A stretch of 64,000 nt of DNA from Tomocerus qinae. Taxonomy: Eukaryota > Arthropoda > Collembola > Entomobryomorpha > Tomoceridae. The stretch is from positions 45,446,001 to 45,510,000 of the forward strand of contig CM034546.1 in NCBI GenBank assembly GCA_020055645.1. The letters are read 5' to 3'. Positions 12,171-24,756 of this stretch are shown here, in pieces (within the stretch, counting starts at the first letter, position 1; the number at the start of each line of letters is the position of its first letter). The notes beneath the pieces are model-generated. The model saw only the letters and a list, made by a program, of their open reading frames with translations, made no database searches and was not told the origin of the DNA. The position numbers and the translations under genes were made by a program.

Positions 12171-13145
12171 AAGACCATAATTAAATCTAATATTAATAAT
12201 ACATGATGAGTAAAAAATTTTAATAGGAAGAAAAATGCATCTTGCTCATCGTATCATTACCTATTTTGCATCTTGTTATGCAAAATCCTATATGTATCAC
12301 AGTATTATATCCGTACGTTAGTCTCCGCAATAACTCATCAACGATTTATCCATCAGCAATGATTTTTTTGCTTCCTCGCCTCATCAGGCCATCAATAAAA
12401 TGTCACTCATCATACAAAGAGGAATAACAAATACGCTGTTAATGATTCAGCCATAATATTCTAACGATACCAAATCAACCTTCTTTCAATACAGGTTGGA
12501 AAGGGTATATAGATGAATGTTCTTCATCACACACACACAGATGTTATGATGCTAGAAACTATTATTGCAAGTACATTAATTATTTGTTTGATATGTAATT
12601 ACTTAATTGTCCCTTTGTATGTAATATAGAAGAAAAAATAATATTAAATATAGTATGCTCATATAATTGAGCCACATTTCGAGAAAGTAATATTTCACAT
12701 TATTTGCTGCACTTGCGAATAAGATATAATCTGGGCATGAAAAACCTATGGGTTTTTGCCTTTGGTGAGGAAAAACCCAACTCAAAACCCTGGGTTTTTG
12801 AGCAAAAATTCTGGGTTTTTGGTGTTTGCTAACCAAAAACCCACCCAAAAACCAGGGTTTGTTTGGGTTTTTCATGCTCTGAATATAATATTCAGTGCAA
12901 TTGCACATTTGAATAAGACAGTAAATTAATGCATGATAAGGAGACCATAATTAAATCTAATATTAATAATACATGATGAAGAAATATTTCTAATAGCATG
13001 GAGGAAAAGTGAATATTGCTCATTGCGTCATCATCTATTTTTCATATTGTTATACAAAATATTATACGTATCACATAGTATTATCTCCGTCTGTTCATCT
13101 CCGCAATAACCCCTCATACAATTTATCCATCAGCAATGCATTTTT
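12165..13145. repeat. Direct repeat, two copies about 770 bp apart
   Basis: The stretch at about 12165-12370 is repeated in the same orientation at about 12935-13140, sharing ATTAAATCTAATATTAATAA, the CATCGTATCATTACC-type motif and CCATCAGCAATG. No coding sense was found. Confidence 0.65.
12731..12881. mobile_element. 151-bp hAT-type MITE
   Basis: Ends read CTGGGCATGAAAAACC and GGTTTTTCATGCTCTG. It is flanked by GATATAAT and AATATAAT, an 8-bp target duplication with one mismatch. The ends match those of the 16270-17198 element. Confidence 0.7.
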
Positions 13146-14553
13146 TTTGCACATTTAAGTAAGGCAGTATGTGATTGCATAATAAGCAGACAATAATTAA
13201 ATCTAAATTATTTATATATTATGATGACGTTCTTTATAAGATCTTCTCATTCAATTGAATGACTATTGTGACATTTAGCTCGTTCAAGGAAATGGCGTCA
13301 TTATTTACAAAAACGATAAAACCACGCCTATTGATAATAGTTATTATAGCTGAACTGAGAAAAAGAGGTTTTATGTACTTTTTGCCTATCACAATTAGTA
13401 ATGTTTGCCTTTTTGATTGCTTTAAATCAAATTAATTCCAATTGGTATGATACATGTTATAAAAGTTATAGAAAATAAGTCACCACTTGCGCTACACATG
13501 GAGGAGGGTTTTACGTTACGTAAGATATACAGGTTCCCTAGGCTCTCCTACCAAAAATAGATATATAGATGGATAGATAATTATATAATAGCATAATTAT
13601 ATTTTTTAAGCCGTATAAATAAATGTAGTTACTCCATTTTATTTTTGCTTTAGTTGACTATGTTAATTTTTTTAAGCTACAGGACTTCATGACATATAAT
13701 ATGTGGTCAGCACTAATTACAAACCCATATCCATTACAAAAACGTAGTAGTAATTAGCAATGAACTACATTTGAGTAATTTAGGAAGCTTTAATAATGAG
13801 TGCAAAATTTAAAATTTTGGAATGTAACACATTTATTTTAATGGAAGTTATTTAACACTGACAAGTTCGGTAGCTATTCTATAAAAAACCAAATAGACAG
13901 TATTGTTAATAAGACTGCAGGGAAACCTGCACTGTACTTCCACCAAGGAAAAATAATTAAAAGCCTGAATAGACAAGCATTTTGCAGAAGCATGTATCCA
14001 GTAGGGGGCGGGGGCAAAGCGGCCCCCTAAATCTGAAAAAAAGAGTAGATTTTTTCCAAAAAGGACAAAAATTGCAAAGTCAATAATAAGAAACGTAGAA
14101 AATTGGTTTTATGAGACTTGCCTGTTTTGCAGGTATGGGTGATTTACTTTATAATTATTAGCGGCATCGTGCCACCCAACTGAATCCACTGAACAGACAA
14201 ATTTTGGAACAGCATTGGTGAAAAAATTGACATTCTTCTCCTTTTGATAAACACTGAAATAAATTGAAACTTAAATTAACATTATTAGTATTACACCTTT
14301 GAAAAATTTTTAAATTCTAAAGCCAATTTATTTGAAGGGGAATAGTATCAGACAAACATTTTAACTAGCTTAACTTTAACTGCATAAAAATAAGCATTGT
14401 CATCAAATTGAAATTTTTCACGCTAAAATAATTTGCAACGAGAAAGGCATATTGCATATTGTTATGTTTATTAGTTAATTCATGAGGACCAATTAAATAA
14501 TATGAATGAGATGAGATATGTACTAAACATTATTTTATTTAACTATGTTTAAA

Positions 14554-15535
14554 CTAATGGCATCTTCTGTATCCACTCCATGGGCAATGGTTGGAACAAC
14601 ATTCCGATGCAGTTTGGCATTGTTGACCACGTGGACGACATTGCTGAAATAAAAGTCAGTGCAAGAGTTGAAGACGAAATTTAACAAGTTGTTACAAGAT
14701 ATAACCAAAACAAATAAACATTTTTATTATTATTGGTCTATATAAAACTCATGCGTTGGAAACTGTAGTTCGTTTTCTACAATTGAAAATAGCACCCTTC
14801 AACGCAAGTAGCTAAAATCGATTACAAAGCTAAAAACGCTAATAAAATTCTTATCTCCTTATTGCGCATGCGAAACGGATAGATTTTTGTGGCGCGAAAG
14901 GCTAATCTATCGTCGAAACTTTATCCACTCCAACGTGGATAAAAAGGATAAAGTTTTTATTTACCTTCTTGCTAAATGTGAGAAACCATGGTAACCAATT
15001 AATACTTGTTGGATACAGCTAAAATACAAACGACCCTTCAACGACCTAGCTAAATAATCTGTTAAATCCAATAAGCTAAAATAGCTGTTGCCCTGATACT
15101 GAAGGGTGCTAATGTTTCGCAAGTTTTATTGGGAATTTTTTGCATTGCAAATCTTTTGTGGTTTAAATTAATGCACCTTTACGAAAATTACAACATAACA
15201 ACCAAATATTACAAAAATTGTTAAAGATTAACATATTTGTATTTACCATGTTTCGGGCGCCAATTCTCCAGCCACCTTCGCCACTATAATCGTAGATGTC
15301 TCTTTTCTGTCGCAATATTTCTTTTAATATGCCAGGGTCATCTACAACCGTTTTCGCTTCTAAAGATTAATTATTCATGGCAATTACACAGTAAACTTTC
15401 CTTAATTTTTATAAATTTAATAAGAATCAATGATTGTTTTAACAAATATTTGCTACCTGTTACTTTGATTACAATGACGATTATCAATGTAAATACGAAG
15501 ATGCACCAATGGAAACCATGATTTTTGAGCTCCAT
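14554..15535 (-). CDS. Knottin-like secreted peptide precursor, copy K2
   Basis: Exons 15535-15457, 15359-15247 and 14643-14554 encode about 93 residues. The layout matches K1: signal peptide (MELKNHGFHWCIFVFTLII), acidic propeptide with the LRQKR cleavage site, then the cystine-knot exon QCRPRGQQCQTASECC... with spacing C-x6-C-x5-CC-x3-C-x7-C. It differs from K1 by a few substitutions, for example Q for R just before the second framework cysteine. Intron 2 holds a 320-bp MITE that K1 lacks. The gene looks whole and kept the frame after duplication, which hints at, but does not prove, use. Confidence 0.85.
14791..15110. mobile_element. 320-bp MITE in K2 intron 2
   Basis: Terminal inverted repeats AGCACCCTTCA and TGAAGGGTGCT. 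The flanks are GAAAAT on the left and AATGTTTCGC on the right, while the matching site in K1 (near 5000) is uninterrupted. This gives a 3-bp AAT target duplication and a clean empty site. Confidence 0.85.
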
Positions 15536-16269
15536 ATTAAATTTAGAAAGTATGGACTAGATATGCTGATACAATTTTAATTTTTCACCTTTTATAACCA
15601 AAAATTATTAACAACTGAATAGCTTAATAATTTAACTGCAGTAATAAAGCATTGTCACGATTAAAAAAACGCCTTAACTATCATTAATGATTGTGTATAA
15701 TTTCGCTGTTTGTGATTTGTTTTATTTAAAAATGTACATTTCGAGACAATGCCAATTCATACGGTGCCAACTATACAAAAATTTTAAATATATTCTAGCG
15801 TCATTAGAATTGAAGGCAACATTAAATTATGCGATATTTTTTCTACAGATTAGTCATTATAATTATAACGATTGTTATTGTATTCTGCAAGAGGCCCATA
15901 AAATCATATATCATGATATATAGCATTTTTATGGTGCAAGAATAATTTAATTGAAGCACTAAATCATAATATTTTCAAATAGTTAGCTTTACTTTACGTT
16001 TTGTTTAGACAATGACAACAAAGGTCGGTTATTAATATAGATTAACCTTCAGAATTCGGTTAAAAACTCAGGTCAAATTGATGTAATGAATATATTTCAA
16101 AACTGTGCATGAAATGAAAAAATATATGTCACATTTAATGTTGTTTATAGACATAAATTGAATTGAAGACTTACTACATTATTTTTTCAATGTTTATATC
16201 CAGGAATTTCCGACGATACTTCTTAGGCGTCGGTCCCTTCCTAGTTACTATAGTTTGTAAACAAAATTG

Positions 16270-17198
16270 CAGGGCATGAAAAAGGCAAAAAGCTACCTTT
16301 TTGCCTTTTTGCTTGCCTTTTTGCCTAGCAAAATCAGCAAAAAGGTGCCTTTTTGCTGTTAAATGAGGTAATGAGTTATAGAAATTGACCTTTGACCTCT
16401 TACTGGTTCAAAATTTGTGTCATTTTACATCATAATCGTTCTGCTCGAGATATTTAGATGCTGATTGATAAGTCACACAATATTTATTGGAGCGTTTCAT
16501 AAAGTTGACCTTTGACACTTTCAGAGGTCAAATTGATGTAATATGATAACTTGCTGTTTCTATAGCTACTACAGTAAGATTTGCTCTATAAGTGTTAAAT
16601 TTCAAAAATACGACTTTTTTCAAAATTTTGAAATTTATTTTGAATGATGGAGTTCGAATTTTGAAATGAATCGCAGAACCCCTGGGGCAAATATTGTCTT
16701 ATTCAATTTAAAAAAAATTCATCCAAATCGGTCAAGTAATTACCGAGATTTTTTGTATATGCTTTTCGACCTTCGGGGGGTGTGTCCTGAGGAAAGGGGG
16801 CGGTGCATCAAAAATCGGAAAGAAACTGTTTTTTACATTCCCCTATCTGCATAGGTTATCATTAGTTGAGATTCGATATCGAATTTCAAATTTTTTTTCA
16901 TACACATCTCTTAAATTCATACACTATAATATTGTACACAATAAGCAGATGTTCGACCTGGCTCATTTTTTATTATACGGTTTGTCACAAATACATTATA
17001 GTTCATTTTGAATTGTGTTGTATTAGTAATAAATAGTTTAATAATCAAAAACTCTAACTAGCATCTGCAATTTATCTGAATATTTGAATGTGTAGGACGG
17101 GACAGTCTACAAAAGTTAGCTTTAATGAAGTATCACAGGTGGCGGTGACTACTCCAAAAAGGCAAAAAGCACAAAAAGGCAACCTTTTTCATGCCTTG
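16270..17198. mobile_element. 929-bp non-autonomous hAT element
   Basis: Begins CAGGGCATGAAAAAGG, ends CCTTTTTCATGCCTTG, and is flanked by a perfect 8-bp target duplication CAAAATTG (16262-16269 and 17199-17206). No transposase frame inside. Confidence 0.9.
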
Positions 17199-17409
17199 CA
17201 AAATTGCTATAGAAACAAATAATTGTTTGTTTTATCATCACTTCTTGACAGAATTAACAAGAGAAATTAATTTTAATGCTAATTGTTGATTTATTAAAGT
17301 GGTCATTTAATCTATGCGTTTTCATTCAATACCGCGTATTACTGTTTTCGTTATATTATTATAGCCTCGTTGGAAAAGACTCGGCTTGTTCCATCCTCTT
17401 AGTACCAAG

Positions 17410-17890
17410 CCTGATCAGGCAGACAAGAGTTTGTAGCACTTTCTCCTCATTTTTACACCTGTCCAAGTTGGCCCACAATATGATGAACAGCATTGCTCGT
17501 CAGATTCACACTTTCGCCAATTTGGAAGACACTGAAATAATTTTTTTCAAAAATATTTTTAGACACAACACGTCCATTTGGAGACTGCCTTTTGGAAGAA
17601 AATAAATGGAATTAAGGAGTGTTATCACAAAACGGTTTTAAGCAAATAGCATAGATTTTAATTGCATTATTGATTTTTTTGCATTAGTATGATTGGACTT
17701 TGAAAGTACATGCCATGTGAAAACGTGCTACACCGAAACATTGGTAAACTTTTAACGATAAACACATATTGGCATTTATATTTCATCATAAAATTTTGGA
17801 ACCTCGGGTTTGCTACGACCCATCCAGAAAACATCTTCATCTCTATAATCGACAATTAATCTTTTCTGGCGAAAAGTTTCTCCTAATTTG
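17410..17890 (-). pseudogene. Degenerate knottin-family copy K6
   Basis: The stretch aligns with propeptide and mature exons of the knottin family, including a recognisable cystine-knot segment with C-x6-C-x5-CC-x3-C spacing around 17413-17545. It is incomplete and is treated as a fossil. It matters mainly because its middle is the uninterrupted counterpart of the transposon-bearing site at 22.1/24.8 kb. Confidence 0.6.
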
Positions 17891-17999
17891 GATTTTACAA
17901 AGTTAAGTTAATGAAGTGATTCACTTTCAGTGTTATTGAAATATTTCAATGATCCAAGAGTGATTTCCAAGATTTTCACCTACAATTAACGCTTTGATT

Positions 18000-18895
18000 C
18001 TAACTATAAATGCATCTCGGCATTATCCTCCATGCTAACGTCATGGAACCTGGACTGTAACGTAACTGTTTTTTAAAATGGTTTTCATAAAATTAGGAAA
18101 AATACTTTTAGTTCACCTCTTATAGTATTATTGTTATTATTGTAATTAAATAATAACGATATTTTATAAAATATGTATTTTATTTATTTAAAACCATTAT
18201 GGCACATTTCATAGCGCTACTTCCTAAATATTATAATACCAGCTTGATATTTTACACGTAGCCTATCGTCTCTACTATATCTCTCGTCTCCCCTCATGTA
18301 AAATGGTGATATGAGAAAAATCACAGTAGCGATGGTTGTACTTATCGTACGAGAATAAAATGTACATCCCTGGAAACTACATTAAATTTGTGACTATTTT
18401 CTCGCTTACACATGGTAAGTATCTCCTCTCGTTCCAAAGTTATTAACAGTTTCTTCAAGAATCCCTACTCTTTCAATGCATTACTCCTACCCACTGCCCA
18501 CCAATCGAGAAACCGCGAAAAGATCAATTGTAGCTTCTACATTTTTATGTGCAAAATGTAGAAGCAAATGTGTCAAAATATGTTAACAATAAAACTTTTT
18601 GTGCTTTAATTTTTGTTTTTATAGGCGTAAATAATAACGTAGTTACAAGATTATACTGATGTTGTCATTGTCAGCTGTAGTTTTCCTATATGGTACAGTA
18701 TAGGCTTGTATTTATGTCTATAGTTATATAAAAAATCCTTAAGCCCAATAAACCCGGGGTAGTGGGATTTTTCCTAAAAAACCAGGTTTTTTCGATATCT
18801 AGTGTATAACAATGACCAGAAATTAATAACTTCATCGAGAGTGGTACTAAAACGATATGTGAGAATATTAAAATAATTGGCAAAATGTGCTTTAG
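18000..18895. other. Upstream of the TM6SF-like exons
   Basis: No certain exon. A stretch near 18360-18412 ending at CATG|GTAAGT could be an exon, but its peptide does not match the N-terminal half of TM6SF proteins. Confidence 0.3.
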
Positions 18896-20505
18896 GAAAT
18901 CAAACTGGACTTTGATGGCGTTTTACTGGTCCGGCGGATTACTGAACTCGATGTTTGTCGAAATTGTCGGAGCTCTTGCTGCAAAAGCAAAATTTCCATT
19001 TACTCTAGCAATATTTTTAAACGTCCCGTATTTTGTACTTCCGTTTGCAGTACTTTTTAAGTATATTTGAACATAAATGATAAGAAAATATAAAACTCAC
19101 CATCAAAAAACTCTAAAAACTATATATAAGTTTGTTCTTTTTGCAGAATTTGTAGCGGATTTTCTAAAAATTCAGAAATTGTCAAATATAATAATAAACC
19201 AAAAAATAGACATATTCTGCAGTCTTTGTCATGGAAGTTGCTAGATGCTTTTCTTACTATTGGGTTGCTGGTGTCAATATACATCCACTTCGCAAAAGGA
19301 ATGGTGAGTATCGTTCTTACTGTGTTATTGTCTTGAAAATTAATAGTCATTAACTTTATTTTGGAAATGATATTGGCTAAAGACTAACTCTTGTTTCGTT
19401 GGACACCGATAAATCAATCTTGCTTGTAATCTTGTTACTCTGTAAACTCATGGTTCCCGGATAGAAGTGCCAAAGGTCAAATATGCCCAGACAATTATGA
19501 CCCTTTGTGCCAAGCGTTTGTGCGCCCAAGTGCCAATAACTTAAGTGCCAAGACAAATTTTGGTTTTGGCACTTATGTTTTTTCAGGTAGGATAAATGTG
19601 CCAATTGGCACTTTCATTTTTGGCACTTGTAGCCGCCAACCATTTCTCATTTTTAAGACTATTATTTCCTTATAAGTGGGAAACATTAGTATGTCTATAT
19701 GGCACTATGTCATCTTTTAAACTTCCTTGAGTTTTGTAATCCTGACCCTGAAAACATGTTTGCAGTTTTTGCATTAGCATCCTTTAAGGAACGAAAAAGC
19801 CAATAACCATTTTTTGTTTGGTTTCGGAAAAGGAAAAAGCCAATATCCATTTTTCGTTTGGTGCAGGAAATAGCCTAACTCCAATTACAAGTGTATTGAT
19901 ATTGGGTTTTTCCGCAACCAAACGAAAAATGGTCATTGTTTTTTTCGTTACTTAAAGGACGATATATATAATTATTATTATTTTACTCTATATTTTAATT
20001 TTAATTAGTGTGCCTTGGGAAGTGATCACTATCTATTTGAAGGAGTTGTGAAGCCAGAGCTATTTCTTTACTTGGAAGAACCTGCTCCGTTTGGGAAAAT
20101 GCAAGCTTTAATTCTTTTTGCGATTGTGATTCCCATGCAATTTGCTTGTGTAAAATTTACAGCTACTGGAAAAGTGCATAGGTTTTTAAGACCGATTTCC
20201 TTGTTCTATGCTGGAGTAATGCTTCATGTGAGTTAAATACACACTAATGGCTCTTTCATCGAATGAATAAGTAATAATTATCCATACTTGTTTTTTACTT
20301 TGATATTTTGCAGAGTCAATTTTGTTATATGTACGCATCATTGGATAAACTGTCTCATCCCGATTTTATTACTGATGCGGGAAACTACCAGTTTTGGTTT
20401 GTAAATTTGCTCATCGTTATTGTACCACATGTGCTTTTAATACGAAATGAAATACTACCGACAAGCAACGATAACATAAATAAAGACATAATATCTTCTG
20501 TATAG
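18896..20505 (+). CDS. TM6SF1/TM6SF2-like multi-pass membrane protein, 3' part
   Basis: Four exons, 18896-19060, 19147-19303, 20009-20227 and 20314-20505, join in phase with GT-AG introns. The product aligns with the C-terminal half of the TM6SF family: WSGGLLNSMFVEIVGALAAK and NVPYFVLPFAVLFK, then a YLEEPAPFGKMQ segment, and near the end AGVMLHSQFCYMYASL with VPHVLLIRNE, where the human proteins have FAGGIGQAQFSHMGAS and GPHLLAYRC. TM6SF2 acts in the endoplasmic reticulum and Golgi in lipoprotein lipid loading; the family carries EXPERA domains. The first exon opens with an acceptor (CTTTAG), so upstream exons must exist or be lost; none could be recognised. Intron 2 contains a MITE. Confidence 0.8.
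19780..19960. mobile_element. 181-bp MITE in a TM6SF-like intron
   Basis: Ends are TCCTTTAAGGAACGAAAAA and the reverse complement near CGTTACTTAAAGGA, with an internal GCCAATAACCATTTTT motif repeated inverted. No clear target duplication. Confidence 0.6.
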
Positions 20506-20509
20506 GCAA

Positions 20510-22093
20510 GAATTTTTACTTGTCAATCGTAAATAATAAAATTGTTATTCCTCTTAATAATATACAATAATATTATATTGTCTTTCTATTCAACTATGTT
20601 TCTGCTAGTATCCAGTGACCAGACTATTAAAATGGCTAGCCGGCTGGTTGAATTTTTTTACCAGCTAAGGGCTAAAACGGCTAAAACGGCTAAAAACAGA
20701 AAAATAGGGCTCTTTGACCTGAGGATATACCTTTATTTGCCCGGAAATTGGAAAAAACCATGAATATAAAGCCACTAGTCATTTCAGTTGCTTTAGCCGG
20801 CTGGCTGATTGGTCAAAATCATTTTAGCTATTTTATATGGAACAATGGTATCTGGCCTTTTGATGAATTATTGGTATAAAAGGCTTGTATTTGATACACT
20901 ACGGCTACTGGTTATACCTCAAATAGTGTCCATTTGGAAACCACAGTCAATCTTAGGGCTACATACTCCTTCTGGTTGTAAATTTACTGTTGCTGTTATC
21001 AATTTATTTGAATTCTATAAATAAAAAGTTGTTAGGGTGTATACAGTAATTCAAGCTTACAAGGTCGTCATAGTTTAGACCAATATTATTATACTTAAAT
21101 TTATGATTTCAATTTTATTGTTTAGAAAATAACTAATAAAAAATTAATAATAATAATGATAATAATAATAACAATAATAATATTAATAATAATTCATAAT
21201 AAATAAAATAATTAGAGGGTATTTTTAGCACCCTAGTACCCCCTCTAGGTACGTGCTTCTAAGAGTATTAGCATATTCGAAATAACGTTTGATTATAGGT
21301 ACATACAAACTTAGAAAAATAATTTTTTCCGTATACTAAAACAATAATGTAATCGGTGCATTTGAATAAATTTTTCTTTCTGTCGCATAATATTTGTCAT
21401 GAATTGCATTCACGGTGAAACAAGCATTTTGTAAATGATTAATTTTTAAAGTTGAAATAGATATTAATCATTAAAAATTCAATATTGTCGCACTAACACT
21501 ACATTGTAACAAGCCATTTTATCAAGAAGTCTACAATGTGACATACCATACCAATTGCTTATCACATCAGAATGTCACATTGTAGATTCGTTGATGAAAT
21601 GGCTTGTGCCATATCGTAATGATTTTGTTCAAATAATTCAAGTTGTCTTTTACCACCTGCCTTTGGTGTATGTAGAAAAACAATTATCTGTAAATACTTA
21701 AAAAAAGGAAAGGAGTAATGCAAAATGTTCTGGCACTCTTGTCAAGTTAGGGTCAGTCCGGTTAATGTATTACCGTTCCGCTGCCACAGTCCTCTCTTTG
21801 TATTCGAAAGACAATGCATCATATGTTGTTCTTCCCCTGAGGTAGTGAAATAGCTGGGCAGGTTTGCTCGTCAGATTCACACTTTCGCCAATTTTGAAGA
21901 CACTGAAATAATTTTTTTCAAAAATATTTTTAGATACATCCATTTGGAAACTTCCTTTTGGAAGAAAATAAATGGAATAAAGGAGTGTTATCACAAAACG
22001 GTTTTAAGCAAATAGCTTAGATTATAATTTCATCATTGATTTTCTTTGTATTAGTATGATTGGACTTTGAAAGTACATGCCATGAGAAAACGT
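20510..22093. other. Intergenic; microsatellite and a small MITE
   Basis: Holds an AATAAT-type microsatellite at about 21140-21215 and an inverted-repeat element at 21509-21607 (ACAAGCCATTTTATCAA against TTGATGAAATGGCTTGT). From about 21850 the sequence matches the degenerate knottin copy at 17.4-17.7 kb; this part is a fossil and is not analysed further. Confidence 0.55.
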
Positions 22094-22392
22094 GCTACAC
22101 CCAGTGTACAAAATACCATTTACCACTTACCAGTGGTAAGTGGTTTTTAATGGTATTTAACGTTAAATACCACTACCTAAAAAGTAGTGGTAAGTGGTAT
22201 AAATGGTAAAAATGGTAAAAAATAGTTTCATTTAAATTTCGTGTTGGAATTTTGAATAAAATTCGGTGCCAAAGTATGAAATAGCTTAGCAGATGATGAT
22301 TGTTGTCACAAATTGATAAGTGTTCATCAATCAGAGTAGGATTCTACCAATGGGGGCGCTAACAACCCTTGCCGATTGAGAAATTAATTGCA

Positions 22393-22619
22393 ATAGTCGA
22401 TATCTGTATTACACTGGACATCTAGTGAGTCTGCAGATTTTAGTGAATTTGATGTGATTATAAGTGAATTTGACGGCGGGATCCTTCGTACCATGAAGGT
22501 ATTCATCACTAAATAGTAGTAGTTTGTAAATAACTTCATGGTACGAAGGATCCCGCCATCAAATTCACTTAAAATCTGCAGACTCACTAGATGTCCAGTG
22601 TAATACAGATATCGACTAT
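22393..22619. mobile_element. Foldback element nested in the hAT element
   Basis: Arms of about 100 bp, starting ATAGTCGATATCTGTATTAC and ending in the reverse complement, form a long hairpin. The hAT copy at 33203-33785 lacks it and reads straight through (ATTGCAATTAAATTAG on the reverse strand), so it is a separate insertion into the hAT element. The same nested element is present in both halves of the composite (second copy about 24225-24451). Confidence 0.8.
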
Positions 22620-22681
22620 TAAATTATGAATTAGCATCAATTTTAAATGAGCGATACCAAATACAATCTTGTAGAGACAAG

Positions 22682-23240
22682 ACGAAGGTGGCTGGAGAAT
22701 TGGCGCCCGAAGCATGGTAAATACAAATATGTTAATCTTTAATAATCTTTGTAACAATATTTGGTATGAATTTTCGTAAAGGTGCATTGATTTAAACCAC
22801 AAAAGATTACAATACAAAAAATTTCAAATAAAACTTGCGAAACATTTTCCATTGTAGAAAACGAACTACAGTTGCCCAACGCATTAGATTTATACTGACC
22901 ACTATTTTTACATTGCTGGATTTAAATGTTTATCATGCCTTGGATTGATAATTATTGTTAAATGGTCATCTATATTTAACATGTCGTTTTCAACCAGCAC
23001 ATTTTATTGGGAACCAGTTGTACATAACTTGTGAAGGAGTTATATTTTAGTATTTTAGTTCGATCTAATAATAAAAACATTTATTTGTTTTTGTTATATC
23101 TTGCAATTAATTGTCAAATTTTGTCTCCAATCATGCGTTGACTTTTATTTCAGCAATGTCGTCCACGTGGTCAACGATGCCAAACTGCATCCGAATGTTG
23201 TTCCAACCATTGCCCATGGAGTGGATACCGAAGATGCCAT
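22682..23240 (+). pseudogene. Partial knottin gene inside the composite hAT
   Basis: Matches the 3' part of K1 with its propeptide end, second intron and mature cystine-knot exon, on the plus strand. It is a partial copy and is treated as a fossil. Its 3' flank (to 23933) also matches K1's flank down to about position 3907. Confidence 0.75.
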
Positions 23241-23933
23241 TAGTTTAAACATAGTTAAATAAAATAATGTTTAGTAAATATCTCGTACTACATATTATTT
23301 CATTGGTCCTAATGAATTAACTAATAAACATATCTGTAATAACATGTAATGTGTAATATGCCTTTCTCGTTTCTTGTAGTCAATTATTTAGTGTGGAAAA
23401 TTCCAATTTGATGATAATGCTTATTTTCATGCACAGGCACGTATCCAGAAATTTGGTCAAGTGGGGCCAATCAAAAATAATGTTTAAAATAAGACATATT
23501 CGCGCGCCTTTAAATATTACCCCTTCAAATAAATTGGCTTTAGAATTTTTCAAAGGTGCAATACTAATAATGTTAATTTAAGTTTCAATTTATTTCAGTG
23601 TTTATCAAAAGGAGAAGAATGCCAATTTTTTCACCAGTGCTGTTCCAAAATTTGTCTGTTCAGTGGATTCAGTTGGGTGGCACGATGCCGCTAATAATTA
23701 TAAAGTAAATCACCCATACCTGCAAAACAGGCACGTATTCAGGATCAAGGGGGGGCGCAACCAATAATAATGTCAAAAATAATACATATCCGTGCGAAGA
23801 GCGAAAAAATTCTCTTTTTCTCAGACTTAAGGAGCCGCTTTGCCCCCCGCCCCCTACTGGATACATGCTTGCTGCAAAATGTTTGTCTATTCAGGCTTTT
23901 AATTATTTTTTCTTAATGGAAGTGCAGTACAGG

Positions 23934-24756
23934 CAGTGTACAAAATACCATTTACCACTTACCAGTGGTAAGTGGTTTTTAATGGTATTTAACGTTAAAT
24001 ACCACTACCTAAAAAGTAGTGGTAAGTGGTATAAATGGTAAAAATGGTAAAAAATAGTTTCATTTAAATTTCGTGTTGGAATTTTGAATAAAATTCGGTG
24101 CCAAAGTATGAAATAGCTTAGCAGATGATGATTGTTGTCACAAATTGATAAGTGTTCATCAATCAGAGTAGGATTCTACCAATGGGGGCGCTAACAACCC
24201 TTGCCGATTGAGAAATTAATTGCAATAGTCGATATCTGTATTACACTGGACATCTAGTGAGTCTGCAGATTTTAGTGAATTTGATGTGATTATAAGTGAA
24301 TTTGACGGCGGGATCCTTCGTACCATGAAGGTATTCATCACTAAATAGTAGTAGTTTGTAAATAACTTCATGGTACGAAGGATCCCGCCATCAAATTCAC
24401 TTAAAATCTGCAGACTCACTAGATGTCCAGTGTAATACAGATATCGACTATTAAATTATGAATTAGCATCAATTTTAAATGAGCGATACCAAATACAATC
24501 TTTCTTTCTTCATTTTTTTTATAATTTTTGGTGTACAATATGATTAATTTAATTGATTAAGGGGCTAATTAGAAATATTTCATAGAAAATAAAGTTATAA
24601 AACTTATATTTTAGGAAATGTAGTGTATCTGTACTCAGCTGTCTTATCAATCGCTAAAATTTACCATTTTTACCATTAAATGCATTTTTACCATTAAGTG
24701 CATTTTTACCACTGTGATGGTAAAAAAGGCTAAAAAGTGGTAAATTTTGTACACTG
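23934..24756. mobile_element. Complete 823-bp hAT MITE
   Basis: Starts CAGTGTACAAAATACC and ends GGTAAATTTTGTACACTG. It contains the nested foldback. Related complete copy: 33203-33785. Confidence 0.85.

Larger units (their letters stand above)
13590..16255. repeat. Segmental duplication, copy 2 of 2
   Basis: Direct-orientation counterpart of 3535-6262. It carries knottin gene K2 and one added transposon (14791-15110). Confidence 0.8.
22102..24756. mobile_element. Composite hAT insertion carrying a knottin gene fragment
   Basis: The outer ends are CAGTGTACAAAAT and its inverse, and the whole 2655 bp is flanked by the perfect 8-bp duplication GCTACACC (22094-22101 and 24757-24764). The uninterrupted paralogous site with a single GCTACACC is at 17727-17734. 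Inside, 22102-22671 is a left-end hAT copy that by eye is identical to the first 570 bp of the complete 823-bp copy at 23934-24756. Between them lies about 1.26 kb matching the K1 locus in inverted orientation. Confidence 0.85.

Noticed and set aside
12603-12908. Frame of 101 residues rich in PGFLV-like repeats
   Set aside because: It overlaps the 151-bp hAT-type MITE and its GGGTTTTT repeats.
20640-20880. Possible inverted-repeat element around GCTAGCCGGCTGGTTG
   Set aside because: The matching inverse near 20805 is too short and imperfect to support ends.
22384-22587. Open frame of 67 residues, repeated at 24216-24419
   Set aside because: It runs through the arms of the foldback inside the hAT element; the identical second copy is the duplicated element, not a gene pair.
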